Shown here piece by piece: positions 1 to 8,849 of a stretch of 64,000 nucleotides of DNA (the stretch's first letter is position 1; every line of letters begins with the position of its first letter). Under the pieces are notes generated by a model, which was not told where the DNA came from, searched no databases, and saw only the letters and a list, made by a program, of their open reading frames with translations. The DNA comes from Thermomonas sp. (GTDB lineage: Bacteria > Pseudomonadota > Gammaproteobacteria > Xanthomonadales > Xanthomonadaceae), in NCBI RefSeq assembly GCF_023953935.1, contig NZ_JAMLIW010000001.1, forward strand, positions 248,001 to 312,000. The letters are read 5' to 3'. The position numbers and the translations under genes were made by a program.

Positions 1-324
1 CAGCGCGATCCAGGCGATCGCCCCCAGCACGAAGGGCAGCAGGAAGGCGACATAGCCGGTCAGGAACAGCAGGAAGCTGGCGGTCCAGGCCCCGGCGATC
101 CCGCCGAGGTTGTGGACCGGCGCCAGCAGGCTGCCGCCGTGGTCCCAACCCGGATCCGACGGCGCATAGGAAAACAGGCAGGCCAGCAGGTACAACAGCA
201 GCGGCGCAACCGCGATCAACACGATGTCGCGCCACAGCTTCGGCATGGATTGCGGACGGTCGCCGCTGCCACGCGGCGCCGTTTTCCGGTTGGACTTGCG
301 AACGTCAGTCGCCGCTTTCCCCAC
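1..324 (-). CDS. ftsK: DNA translocase FtsK, N-terminal part (runs off window)
   Basis: This is the 5' end of a minus-strand gene that continues beyond position 1. From a GTG at 324 the translation has a short basic cytoplasmic start, then a hydrophobic helix, then a loop with [13 protein letters not shown] and [16 protein letters not shown], then another helix. That loop pattern is typical of the four-helix membrane domain of FtsK, which anchors the septal DNA pump for chromosome dimer resolution. An in-frame TGA lies at 331-333, so GTG 324 is the most upstream start; ATG 246 is an alternative. The ATPase motor and gamma domains are outside the window. The family call rests on about 108 residues. 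Confidence 0.85.
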   Translation of the reverse strand, partial: MGKAATDVRKSNRKTAPRGSGDRPQSMPKLWRDIVLIAVAPLLLYLLACLFSYAPSDPGWDHGGSLLAPVHNLGGIAGAWTASFLLFLTGYVAFLLPFVLGAIAWIAL

Positions 325-369
325 CTGCGATCAAACCTCAGGAATCTTTCGCACCTGCTTGATAGTACG

Positions 370-1440
370 TCAAAGATTCATGCCGTGCAGCGCGGGATGC
401 ACGATGGCACCGTTCTCGACGTTGATGCCCTTGACCAAGGCGGCATCCTTGCGCCAACCGTCGCCGGCCGCGAGCCGGTTGACCCAGGGCAGGATCGCCG
501 CGCAGATCGCCTGCGACGAGGTCTGCGGCACCGCACCGGGCATGTTCGTCACGCAAAAGTGCGTGACGCCCTCTTCCACGTAGGTCGGTTCCTTCCAGTT
601 GGTCGGGCGCGAAGTCTCGAAGCAGCCGCCCTGGTCGATGGCGATGTCCACCAGCACGCTGCCCGGCTCCATGCCCTTGAGCATTTCGCGATCCATGACG
701 TGCGGCGCGCGCGCGCCGGTCACCAGTACCGCGCCGACCACGAGATCGGCCGAAGCCACCTCCTTGGCCACGACGTCGTGGTAGGGATACAGCGCCGTCA
801 CGTTGTTGCCGAGGCGGCGCATTTCGTCCATGCGGTCGTGGCGCATCTCGAACACCGTCACATTGGCGCCCGCGGCGGCCGCCAGCGTCGCCGCCGCGCC
901 GCCGGCCTTGCCGGCACCGAACACCACCACCCTGCCGCGCTCGGTTGCCGACAGCCCGCCGAGCATCTTGCCCTTGCCGCCCATCGGCTGGTGCAGCAGG
1001 TGGGTGCCGACCTGGGTTGCCAGGGTGCCGGCAATCACCGACATCGGCGCCAGCAGCGGCAATTCTCCGTTGGCCAGCTCGACCGTTTCAAAGGCGATGC
1101 CGGTCAGGCCGATGTCGAGCAGGCGCTTGGTCAACGCCGGTTCGGCGGCCAGGTGCAGATAGCAGAACAACAGGTGATCCTTGCGCAGGTGCTGCAAATC
1201 GCCGGCAATGGGCTCCTTGACCTTGACGATCATCTGGCCCTTCTCATACAGCGCCGCCGCGTCCGCGGCGATCTTCACGCCGAGCCGGGTGTATTGTTCG
1301 TCAGCGAAACCGGATTTGAGCCCCGCCCCCTGTTCCAGCCACACTTCGTGGCCGCGCTTGACCAGATCGCCGGCCGCGGCCGGCACGAGCGCAACGCGCC
1401 CTTCGAGGGTCTTGGTTTCTTTCGGTACGCCGATACGCAT
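370..1440 (-). CDS. ald: Alanine dehydrogenase
   Basis: Predicted cytosolic NAD-dependent alanine dehydrogenase of 356 residues (L-alanine to pyruvate plus ammonia). The N-terminus MRIGVPKETKTLEGRVALVP is the family signature. The Rossmann motif FGAGKAGGAAA and the segment YPYHDVVAKEVASADLVVGA are also typical. The start at 1440 is chosen over longer possibilities because it begins exactly at the conserved MRIGVPKE and is preceded by AGGAG at a good distance. Length matches the family (about 360). It is divergent from trxB, with 168 nt between the starts, and lies downstream of the ftsK start on the same strand. Pyridine nucleotide transhydrogenase alpha subunits are related, but the length and motifs favour alanine dehydrogenase. 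Confidence 0.93.
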   Translation of the reverse strand: MRIGVPKETKTLEGRVALVPAAAGDLVKRGHEVWLEQGAGLKSGFADEQYTRLGVKIAADAAALYEKGQMIVKVKEPIAGDLQHLRKDHLLFCYLHLAAEPALTKRLLDIGLTGIAFETVELANGELPLLAPMSVIAGTLATQVGTHLLHQPMGGKGKMLGGLSATERGRVVVFGAGKAGGAAATLAAAAGANVTVFEMRHDRMDEMRRLGNNVTALYPYHDVVAKEVASADLVVGAVLVTGARAPHVMDREMLKGMEPGSVLVDIAIDQGGCFETSRPTNWKEPTYVEEGVTHFCVTNMPGAVPQTSSQAICAAILPWVNRLAAGDGWRKDAALVKGINVENGAIVHPALHGMNL

Positions 1441-1533
1441 GTCGTGCTCCTGTCGATGACTGGTGCGATGTGAAGAGTGAAGCCGTTCCAGCCGCGGCCG
1501 GCAGCGTTGTGTCCGGCGTGGCTTGTCAGGTGA

Positions 1534-2562
<1,029 letters not shown>

Positions 2563-2598
2563 TGTGCGTCTTCCCCGCCAAGGTGGGGGTTTGAGCGC

Positions 2599-3330
2599 AT
2601 GGAACCGCTGCGCCTGCACCGCCTCGGTTCCGCGCCCGATGCCCCGTTTCCACCGGTCGAACTGGCGCTGACCGATCCGGACGGACTGCTGGCGCTGGGC
2701 GGCGATTTGTCACCCACGCGCTTTCTGGGGGCTTATCGCAGCGGCATCTTCCCCTGGTATTCCGAGGGCGAACCGATCCTGTGGTGGAGTCCGTCGCAGC
2801 GTGCCGTGTTTCGCACCGACGGCGTGCATCTGCCACGCAAACTTCGGCAACGGCTGCGCCACAGCGGCTGGACCGTGCGCGCCGACACCGATTTCGCCGC
2901 CGTGGTACGCGGCTGCATGGCGCCGCGCCCCGGGCAGGACGGCACCTGGATCACCGCCGGCATGTTCGATGCCTATCTTGAATTGCACCGCCTCGGCCAC
3001 GCCCACAGCATCGAAGTCTTCGACGGCAAGGCGCTCGCCGGCGGCCTGCTTGGGCTGGGCATCGGCCGGATGTTCTGCGGCGACAGCATGTTCTCGGCGG
3101 GTTCCGGCGCCTCCTCACTGGCGCTGGCGGTGCTGGCGTGGCGACTGCACGATTGGGGCTGGCCGCTGATCGACGCCCAGATCCCCAACGCCCACACCCG
3201 GCGCCTGGGCGTGGAGATCTGGCCGCGCGAGCGCTATCTGGCCGCGCTTTTCGATGCCCGCGACCAGCCGGGCCTGACCGGATCATGGACCGAAGCGTTC
3301 GGCGAATTCCCGGCGGAAAAACTGGCCTGA
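2599..3330 (+). CDS. aat: Leucyl/phenylalanyl-tRNA--protein transferase
   Basis: Adds Leu or Phe from aminoacyl-tRNA to N-terminal Arg or Lys of proteins, making them ClpS/ClpAP substrates (N-degron pathway). The 243-residue product has the typical opening [23 protein letters not shown], the segment [19 protein letters not shown], and later [15 protein letters not shown] and [14 protein letters not shown]. All are hallmarks of the Aat GNAT-like fold. Length is normal. It follows trxB after 36 nt, probably in one transcript. The neighbouring infA is also a classical partner. Confidence 0.96.
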   Translation: MEPLRLHRLGSAPDAPFPPVELALTDPDGLLALGGDLSPTRFLGAYRSGIFPWYSEGEPILWWSPSQRAVFRTDGVHLPRKLRQRLRHSGWTVRADTDFAAVVRGCMAPRPGQDGTWITAGMFDAYLELHRLGHAHSIEVFDGKALAGGLLGLGIGRMFCGDSMFSAGSGASSLALAVLAWRLHDWGWPLIDAQIPNAHTRRLGVEIWPRERYLAALFDARDQPGLTGSWTEAFGEFPAEKLA

Positions 3331-3643
3331 AGCCAGCAACAAGACGTGGTCGGATGTCCTGGCGTGCGAAATCAAGGGGGAGGCGTCGGTCGCAGGCCGG
3401 CGCCGGAGGACATTCGCACGCCAGCATCCGCACGCAAGGACATCCGACCCCGTCTCCGCGCAGACGCAGCCCCCCCCCCCTGGCCGCAGGCCGCTACCGG
3501 AAGACATTCACGTTCAAGGGCATCCTTCCCTGTCATCGTGTCTTGCTGGCGTCAGACAACCCTGCTTTGCGCGCAGCCCATCAACGTGCCAAAATAGCGG
3601 ACTTTGGGACCGCATTCGCGGCGCCCGGTTGCGCACTCCGCCC
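3331..3643. other. Intergenic region with interrupted inverted repeat and C11 tract
   Basis: 313 nt between aat and infA with no convincing gene. One arm at 3350-3370 reads TCGGATGTCC then TGGCGTGCGAA. Its exact complement recurs downstream in two blocks, 3413-3423 (TTCGCACGCCA) and 3438-3447 (GGACATCCGA), separated by a 14-nt insertion. The stem would therefore be a 21-bp perfect pairing with a bulge on one side. A run of 11 cytosines occupies 3470-3480, directly after the dyad. The infA promoter should lie between 3480 and 3640. Confidence 0.6.
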
Positions 3644-3862
3644 ATGGCGAAAGACGACGTCATCGAATTCGAAGGCACCATTTCCGAAACCCTCCCGAAC
3701 ACCATGTTCCGGGTGACGCTCGAAAACGGCCACGAGATCATCGCCCACATCTCCGGGCGCATGCGCAAGAACTACATCCGCATCCTGACCGGCGACAAGG
3801 TCAAGGTCGAGATGACGCCTTACGATTTGACCAAGGGCCGGATCACCTACCGCCACCGCTGA
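3644..3862 (+). CDS. infA: Translation initiation factor IF-1
   Basis: IF-1 binds the ribosomal A site during initiation. The 72-residue product [19 protein letters not shown] onward is a complete S1/OB-fold protein, with the typical [20 protein letters not shown] and ending RITYRHR. The start at 3644 gives the canonical MAKDD N-terminus; an in-frame ATG 15 nt upstream is unlikely. A strong hairpin terminator follows at 3889. The gene stands after aat, as in many gammaproteobacteria. Confidence 0.97.
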   Translation: MAKDDVIEFEGTISETLPNTMFRVTLENGHEIIAHISGRMRKNYIRILTGDKVKVEMTPYDLTKGRITYRHR

Positions 3863-3888
3863 TCCGGCACCAGCACCGCACGTCCAGC

Positions 3889-3917
3889 AAACGCCCCGTC
3901 CGGGGCGTTTCGCGTTT
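3889..3917 (+). terminator. Intrinsic terminator after infA
   Basis: Perfect arms AAACGCCCCG (3889-3898) and CGGGGCGTTT (3901-3910) with a minimal loop, followed by a T-rich tail (CGCGTTTTCG). It lies 27 nt after the infA stop codon, in the right orientation to end the trxB-aat-infA transcript. The A-tract on the 5' side may let it work in both directions. Confidence 0.8.
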
Positions 3918-3995
3918 TCGCACCGCGTTGACGTGCATCAGTGCGAGCATGGCGGAGGTTTGGCGACACTGCCTTCCCCCACCGGAGCCTCGCAC

Positions 3996-4940
3996 ATGGC
4001 CACCCGCTATACCGGCGTTTCCAGCAACATCCTCGACGCCATCGGCGACACCCCGCTGCTGGACATCGACGGCGTGTTCGCCAAATGCGAATTCATCAAT
4101 CCCTCCGGCTCGATCAAGGCCCGCATCGCCAAGTACATCGTCGAACGCGCCGAAAAGGAAGGCCTGCTCAAGCCCGGCGACACGATCGTGGAAGCCACCA
4201 GCGGCAATACCGGCAACGCGTTCTCGATGGTGGCCGCGGTCAAGGGCTACCGGATGCTGGTGGTCATGCCCGAGGGCCTGTCCACCGAGCGCGTGGCCAT
4301 CTCGCGCGCATTCGGTGCCGAGGTGCTGTTCTGCGGCACCTTCCACGTCAACGCCGCGCTGGAACGCGCCCGCGAACTCGGCCGCCAGCCAGGGTTTTTC
4401 TTTCCCGGCCAGTTCGAGAACGAGTGGAACGTGGAGGAAAACCGCAGCTGGCTGGGGCAGGAAATCCTCGCCCAGCTCGGCGACCGCATCCCCGACGCCT
4501 TCGTCCACGGCGTCGGCACCGGCGGCACCCTGATCGGCGTCGGCCAGGCCTTGCGCGAGGTCAACCCGAACGTGCGCCTGTTCGCGATGGAGCCGTCCGA
4601 ATCACGCACCATCCTGTGCGGCGAAGTGGCGCTGCACCAGATCGAAGGCATCTCCGACGGCTTCATTCCCGGCATCTTCGCCCGTCATCGCGACTTGATC
4701 GGCGACAACACCATCAGCGTGTCCAGCGAAGAGGCCGTCGCCCAGATGCGCAAGCTGGCCAGCACCCGCGGCCTGCTGTGCGGCCCCAGCTCCGGCGCCC
4801 ACCTGCTGGCCGCGCAGCGGATCCGCCAGCAGCATCCCGAGCTCAAGACCGTGGTGACGATCTTCGACGACGAGGGCGAGAAGTACCTGCACGACTTCTA
4901 CATGCCGCACGCCGCCCAGCAGCCGCTGCCGTTCCACTGA
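3996..4940 (+). CDS. PLP-dependent cysteine synthase family protein
   Basis: Fold-type II PLP enzyme of the CysK/CBS family, 314 residues. It has the PLP-lysine segment NPSGSIKARIAKYI, the cofactor-binding loop EATSGNTGNA, the phosphate loop GVGTGGTLIG and the C-terminal CGPSSGAHL. In CysK and CysM the residue after the Schiff-base lysine is Asp (KDR); here it is Ala (KAR), and the N-terminus is short. It may therefore use a substrate other than O-acetylserine. The start at 3996 is chosen because TPLLDIDG falls at the usual distance from it. The GST gene starts 12 nt downstream, suggesting co-transcription. Exact substrate is not established. Confidence 0.85.
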   Translation: MATRYTGVSSNILDAIGDTPLLDIDGVFAKCEFINPSGSIKARIAKYIVERAEKEGLLKPGDTIVEATSGNTGNAFSMVAAVKGYRMLVVMPEGLSTERVAISRAFGAEVLFCGTFHVNAALERARELGRQPGFFFPGQFENEWNVEENRSWLGQEILAQLGDRIPDAFVHGVGTGGTLIGVGQALREVNPNVRLFAMEPSESRTILCGEVALHQIEGISDGFIPGIFARHRDLIGDNTISVSSEEAVAQMRKLASTRGLLCGPSSGAHLLAAQRIRQQHPELKTVVTIFDDEGEKYLHDFYMPHAAQQPLPFH

Positions 4941-4952
4941 GGAACGCCGCCG

Positions 4953-5603
4953 ATGTTGCTGCTCGATGCCCTCAGCCCCGCGCCACGCACCCTGCGGATG
5001 TACCTGCTGGAAAAGGGGCTGCATCTGCCGATGCAGCAGATCGACGTGTTCACGGGCGAGAACCGGCAGCCGCCTTTCCTCGACCACAATCCCGCCGGGC
5101 AGACGCCGGCGCTGCTGCTCGATGACGGCACCTGCCTTGCCGAAGCGGTGGCGATCATGGAATACCTCGAAGAATTGCACCCGGCGCCGGCGCTGACCGG
5201 AACCACCCCGCAGGAACGCGCGTTGGCCCGCCAGTGGCAGCGGCGTGTCGAACTCAACATCACCGAGAACATCCACAACGCCTACCACTACGCGGAAGGT
5301 TTGCCGCGATTCGAGAACCGCATCCCGGTGGCGCCGGAAGCCGCCGCCGGCCTCAAGCGGGTCGCACAAGATCGCATCCGCTGGCTGGACGGGATGCTGG
5401 CAGGCCACGTCTGGCTGGCCGGCGATCGGTTCACCATCGCCGACATCTGGCTCTACGCCTGGCTGGATTTCGCCGTCTCGGTCGGCCAGCCATTCGATCG
5501 CCACCTGCCGCATCTTGGCCCGTGGTTCCACCGTGTATCCGGGCGTCCTTCCGCCGCCGCCAGCCTGCACCCGAACTGCAAACCCGGCGGCGTGCGCGGC
5601 TAG
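4953..5603 (+). CDS. Glutathione S-transferase family protein
   Basis: 216-residue cytosolic protein with an N-terminal thioredoxin-like domain (LSPAPRTLRMYLLEKGL, then NPAGQTPALLLDDG and the cis-Pro region). The glutathione-binding LAEAVAIMEYLEE follows, then a helical C-terminal domain with GDRFTIADIWLYAWLDF, the usual N-capping box region. This is the standard GST architecture and length. The substrate cannot be told. It follows the CysK-like gene by 12 nt, so the pair may act together in thiol or electrophile metabolism (inference). Confidence 0.9.
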   Translation: MLLLDALSPAPRTLRMYLLEKGLHLPMQQIDVFTGENRQPPFLDHNPAGQTPALLLDDGTCLAEAVAIMEYLEELHPAPALTGTTPQERALARQWQRRVELNITENIHNAYHYAEGLPRFENRIPVAPEAAAGLKRVAQDRIRWLDGMLAGHVWLAGDRFTIADIWLYAWLDFAVSVGQPFDRHLPHLGPWFHRVSGRPSAAASLHPNCKPGGVRG

Positions 5604-5756
5604 CGGCGTGCGCAACCAGACGACTTCGCAAGACCGCTTTGCCGCGGTTGCTGGCGCGTGCGTCAGCTCAAATTGCCATTGGGCAGCTGGGATCGAAAGC
5701 GCTGGCCGAGGTTGTGACTGCATGCAGAGCGGATTATCGCTCAGTGATCCAATTGA

Positions 5757-5884
5757 CCGAATTGGCCGGTTAGCCGATTAGCCGATCGGCCGGCTGACCA
5801 GTTGGCCGGCTATTTGCCTAGCGTGTTGTTATGCTAATGCGTTATCACACTAATATGCTAATACATTAACGCGCTAACATGCTG
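5757..5884. repeat. Array of sixteen degenerate 8-bp units
   Basis: Cut every 8 bp from 5757, the 128-bp stretch gives 16 consecutive units. Fifteen of the 16 end in YTR (TTA, TTG, CTA or CTG); the exception ends in TCG. The first half is GC-rich with units like GCCGRYTA; the second half is AT-rich with units like ATATGCTA and ATGCGTTA. A GGCCGGCT block recurs exactly 16 bp apart in the first half. Unit sequences drift but the 8-bp period holds through the whole array. This is not a known repeat family to me. Confidence 0.75.
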
Positions 5885-5919
5885 ACTCGACATTCGTTCC
5901 AAAAACAGGACACTCAATC

Positions 5920-5940
5920 GGAACAATGGTCATTTGTTCC
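5920..5940. promoter_or_regulatory. Dyad operator candidate upstream of pirin
   Basis: GGAACAA at 5920-5926 and TTGTTCC at 5934-5940 form perfect 7-bp inverted arms around a 7-bp spacer. More half-sites flank it: CGTTCC at 5895-5900, and TGTTC (5935-5939) with GAACA (5949-5953). This clustering about 70-120 nt before the pirin start looks like an operator for a dimeric repressor or activator. The regulator is not identified and none is encoded next to it. Confidence 0.55.
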
Positions 5941-6007
5941 ATTCAAATGAACACAATATCCTGAAAACCGTGGCGCAACCCGCGCCCGCACTCCAGGGAG
6001 TATCCCC

Positions 6008-6895
6008 ATGAACACCGCCCTCGCCGCCGCCCGCAAGACCGTGCTGTCCACCCGCAAGGCGCCGGGTCGCCACTGGGTGGGGAATGGCTTTCCGGTCCAC
6101 GGGATGTTCGATTACAACGGCCCGGGCGTGTCCGGCCGCAGCCCGTTCCTGCTGCTGGACTACGCGGCGCCGATGGAATTTTCGGCCACCGCAGAACGGC
6201 GCGGGGTCGGCAGCCATCCGCATCGTGGCTTCGAGACCGTCACGATTGTGTATGACGGCGAAGTCGAGCACCGCGACTCCACCGGTGCCGGCGGCGTGAT
6301 CCGCAAGGGCGACGTGCAGTGGATGACCGCCGCCGGCGGGATCATCCATGAAGAATTTCATTCCGCGGATTACGCCGCACGCGGCGGCCCGTTTGAAATG
6401 GTGCAACTTTGGGTCAACCTGCCGGCGAAAGACAAGTTGAGCGCCCCGCACTACCAGGGCATCACCGATGCGCAGATTCCTGCCGTGACCTTGCCGAATG
6501 ACGCCGGCAAGGTGCGCGTGATTGCCGGCAGCTTCGGCGGCAGCGCGGGACCGGCGCGCACCTTCACGCCGATGAATGTACTGGACGTGCGGCTCATGGA
6601 TGGCCGCACGCTGGAGCTGCCGCAGCCGGAGGGCTGGAACGCCCTGCTGGTGGTGCTGGCCGGCCAGGTGACACTCAATGGTGGGACCACCCTAGGCGCG
6701 GCCGAGATGGCCGCGCTCTCCGCCGAAGGCGAAGGTCTCACCCTTGCGGCCAGCGGCGATGCCAAGCTGCTGTTGCTGTCCGGCGAACCGATCGACGAGC
6801 CGGTGGTCGGCTACGGGCCGTTCGTGATGAACACCCGCCAGGAAATCACGCAGGCGATCGAGGACTTCAACAGCGGGCGCTTCGGCAGGATCTGA
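6008..6895 (+). CDS. Pirin family protein
   Basis: 295-residue bicupin. The N-terminal cupin has the pirin metal-binding signature HPHRGFETVTIVYDGEVEHRDS (split between residues 70 and 95), followed by KGDVQWMTAAGGIIHEE. These supply the His/Glu metal ligands. The C-terminal cupin includes GYGPFVMNTRQEI near the end, also typical. Bacterial pirins include quercetin 2,3-dioxygenases and redox-sensing metabolic regulators, so the exact role is open. The start at 6008 has GGGAG upstream. It stands alone behind an unusual leader with repeats and an operator-like dyad, and converges with hutH. Confidence 0.93.
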   Translation: MNTALAAARKTVLSTRKAPGRHWVGNGFPVHGMFDYNGPGVSGRSPFLLLDYAAPMEFSATAERRGVGSHPHRGFETVTIVYDGEVEHRDSTGAGGVIRKGDVQWMTAAGGIIHEEFHSADYAARGGPFEMVQLWVNLPAKDKLSAPHYQGITDAQIPAVTLPNDAGKVRVIAGSFGGSAGPARTFTPMNVLDVRLMDGRTLELPQPEGWNALLVVLAGQVTLNGGTTLGAAEMAALSAEGEGLTLAASGDAKLLLLSGEPIDEPVVGYGPFVMNTRQEITQAIEDFNSGRFGRI

Positions 6896-6906
6896 TCCGC
6901 CCCGCT

Positions 6907-6935
6907 GCGCGCGGCCTCAAGCCCAGGCCGCGCGC
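6907..6935. terminator. Hairpin between convergent pirin and hutH
   Basis: Perfect 11-bp arms GCGCGCGGCCT (6907-6917) and AGGCCGCGCGC (6925-6935) around a 7-nt loop. It lies 12 nt after the pirin stop and overlaps the last codons of hutH. It has no U tract on either strand, so it is only a possible bidirectional transcription end. Confidence 0.4.
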
Positions 6936-8815
6936 GCGGCCGCCAGCACGCTGCCGTCGGCCACCAGCGCCACGGCAGCGGCGACTTCGGCATCCAGCGC
7001 GCGGTCGCGGCCCAGGTACGGGATGCGCTTGCGCAGCAGCGCGTGGGCGGCGGCAACGGCCTTGCCCGGCTGGAACGCTTGGGTCTCCGCCAGCTGGGCC
7101 CGCAGTGCGTCCACTTCAGCGAGGAAGTCCGCGCGCTCGGCCGCCTCCGGCAACGGTCCGCCCAGCACTTTGCTGGCAAAACCTTCGGCATCGCTGCGGT
7201 GCGCCAGCTCGCGTGCGGCATTGATCATGTCACGACGCAGATCCAGCGCCTGCGCGGCTACCAGCAGCTCCAGACCCAGCACCTTGCCCAGATCCCCAAC
7301 CATCGCCAGCACGTGGCGCGCTTCGTTGGCGCCCATCGACACATGGTCCTCGGCGTTGGCCGAGGTCGGAATCGAATACACCGAAGCCGGCATGGCGCGC
7401 GAGGCCAGATCGTTGACGATCGCCGCCGCGGTGTACTGCACGATCATGTGGCCGGATTCGGTGCCGTCCTCGTTGCCGATCAAAAACGCCGGCAACCCGT
7501 CATTGGTGGCCGGATCGACCAGTTTGTTCAAGCGCCGCTCGCTGATCGAAGCCAGCACCGGGATGGCGGCTTTCAGGTAGCTCATCGCCAGCGCCAGCGG
7601 CATGCCGTGGAAGTGACCGGCCGAGATCACCTGCTCTTCGACGTGGGCGGCGTCGGCCTTGTCCGGAAACACCAGCGGGTTGTCGGTGACGGCATTGAGT
7701 TCGATGTCGAGGACGCGTTTGGCCTGCTCCAGCGCATCGCGCACCGCGCCGTGGACCTGCGGGATGCAGCGCAGCGAATAGCTGTCCTGCGGCTGGTGCT
7801 TCTTGCCGCCGCGGAACGGCAGGAAGCGCCGGTAGAACTTCTCGCGGCCGTGGCGCTGGTGGAACGCCACCCAGTCCCAGCCGATGTCGAAGCCCAGCGC
7901 CTGCGCCGCCGGCGTATCCCAGCTGGTCGGCTGCCAGGCACGAAATTTCGGCACCAGATGGTAGGGAATATTGGCCAGCGTGGAACCTTCCAGCAGCTGC
8001 AGCAGGTGGGCGGCGGTCTTGACCTGGCCCGGGTGCGGGCGCAGCGCATGGACCTCCGGCGCAAACGCGCCCAAGCGCCCGGCAAAAGCGTCGATCGTCA
8101 TTGCCGCGGCCAGATCGGCGGTATCCAGCAGGTCTTCCAGCTGCTGGACCGCCAGCACCCCGGTCGCCAGCATCTGCGCGGTACCGTTGTTCAGCGCCAG
8201 CCCTTCCTTGTAGCTCAAGTCGATCGGCTTCAGCCCCTTGCGCGCCAGCGCTTCACCGCCGGGCATCCGCACGCCGTCCACGAACGCCTCGCCGCCGCCG
8301 ATCAGCACGATGGCCAGGTGCGAGAGCGGTGCCAGATCGCCGGACGCCCCCACCGAGCCCAGCTGCGGCACCACCGGCACGACGCCGGCGTTGAGCAGGT
8401 CCGCCAGTGCTTGCAGGGTCTGCACGCGGATCCCCGAATGTCCGCGCAGCAGCGTGTTGATGCGGATGCACAGCATCGCCCGCACCACCTCCGGCGCAAA
8501 CGGCTCGCCCACGCACACCGCATGGGTGACGATCAGGTTGTGCTGCAATTCAATCCCCGGCGCTCGCCCCGACGGTTGCGCCCCCGGCAGCGCATCACGC
8601 AGCCGATGCGCGCCCAGCAATTTGTCGGCATTGCTGCCAAAACCGGTTGACACACCGTAGATGGGTTCCTGCTTCGACACCTGTTCGGCGAGAAAATCCG
8701 CGGCCCGCGCCACGCTTGCCAGTGCAACGGGTGAAAGGTCGACCGTTGCGCCATGGGCCACCGCGGCCAGTTGGGTGCGGGTGAGCGAGGTGCCGTCGAG
8801 TTGAATGTGCTTCAT
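6917..8815 (-). CDS. hutH: Histidine ammonia-lyase family protein (enlarged)
   Basis: MIO-dependent aromatic amino acid lyase, probably converting L-histidine to urocanate plus ammonia. The MIO triad Ala-Ser-Gly is at residues 157-159 (GSVGASGDLAPLSHL). The selectivity segment reads NLIVTHAVCVG; its T-H pair resembles the S-H of histidine lyases rather than the H-L or F-L of tyrosine and phenylalanine lyases. Length is 632 against about 510 for usual HutH. Roughly 60 extra residues lie between LLEGST and DSYSLRC (about 280-341), with an Arg/Lys/Trp-rich piece. A second expansion sits before the conserved C-terminal IPYLGRDR. It is 34 nt downstream of hisS on the same strand; other hut genes are not adjacent. 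Confidence 0.85.
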   Translation of the reverse strand: MKHIQLDGTSLTRTQLAAVAHGATVDLSPVALASVARAADFLAEQVSKQEPIYGVSTGFGSNADKLLGAHRLRDALPGAQPSGRAPGIELQHNLIVTHAVCVGEPFAPEVVRAMLCIRINTLLRGHSGIRVQTLQALADLLNAGVVPVVPQLGSVGASGDLAPLSHLAIVLIGGGEAFVDGVRMPGGEALARKGLKPIDLSYKEGLALNNGTAQMLATGVLAVQQLEDLLDTADLAAAMTIDAFAGRLGAFAPEVHALRPHPGQVKTAAHLLQLLEGSTLANIPYHLVPKFRAWQPTSWDTPAAQALGFDIGWDWVAFHQRHGREKFYRRFLPFRGGKKHQPQDSYSLRCIPQVHGAVRDALEQAKRVLDIELNAVTDNPLVFPDKADAAHVEEQVISAGHFHGMPLALAMSYLKAAIPVLASISERRLNKLVDPATNDGLPAFLIGNEDGTESGHMIVQYTAAAIVNDLASRAMPASVYSIPTSANAEDHVSMGANEARHVLAMVGDLGKVLGLELLVAAQALDLRRDMINAARELAHRSDAEGFASKVLGGPLPEAAERADFLAEVDALRAQLAETQAFQPGKAVAAAHALLRKRIPYLGRDRALDAEVAAAVALVADGSVLAAARAAWA

Positions 8816-8849
8816 CGTGGATTTCGATCCGGAAAGAAATGGGAGGCCG

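Larger units (their letters stand above)
5604..6007. other. AT-rich pirin leader region (404 nt, no gene)
   Basis: No credible coding region. The first 150 nt are ordinary. From 5757 to 5884 the sequence is organised as 8-bp units, and from about 5890 to 5955 there are dyad half-sites of the type GGAACAA/TTGTTCC. Base composition falls well below that of the flanking genes from about 5810 to 5960. The 5' UTR and promoter of the pirin gene must lie here. Confidence 0.7.

Noticed and set aside
7043-8650. Long plus-strand open frame of 535 codons opposite hutH
   Set aside because: Arg/His/Gln-rich translation with no recognisable domain, antisense to the lyase; codon-position shadow.
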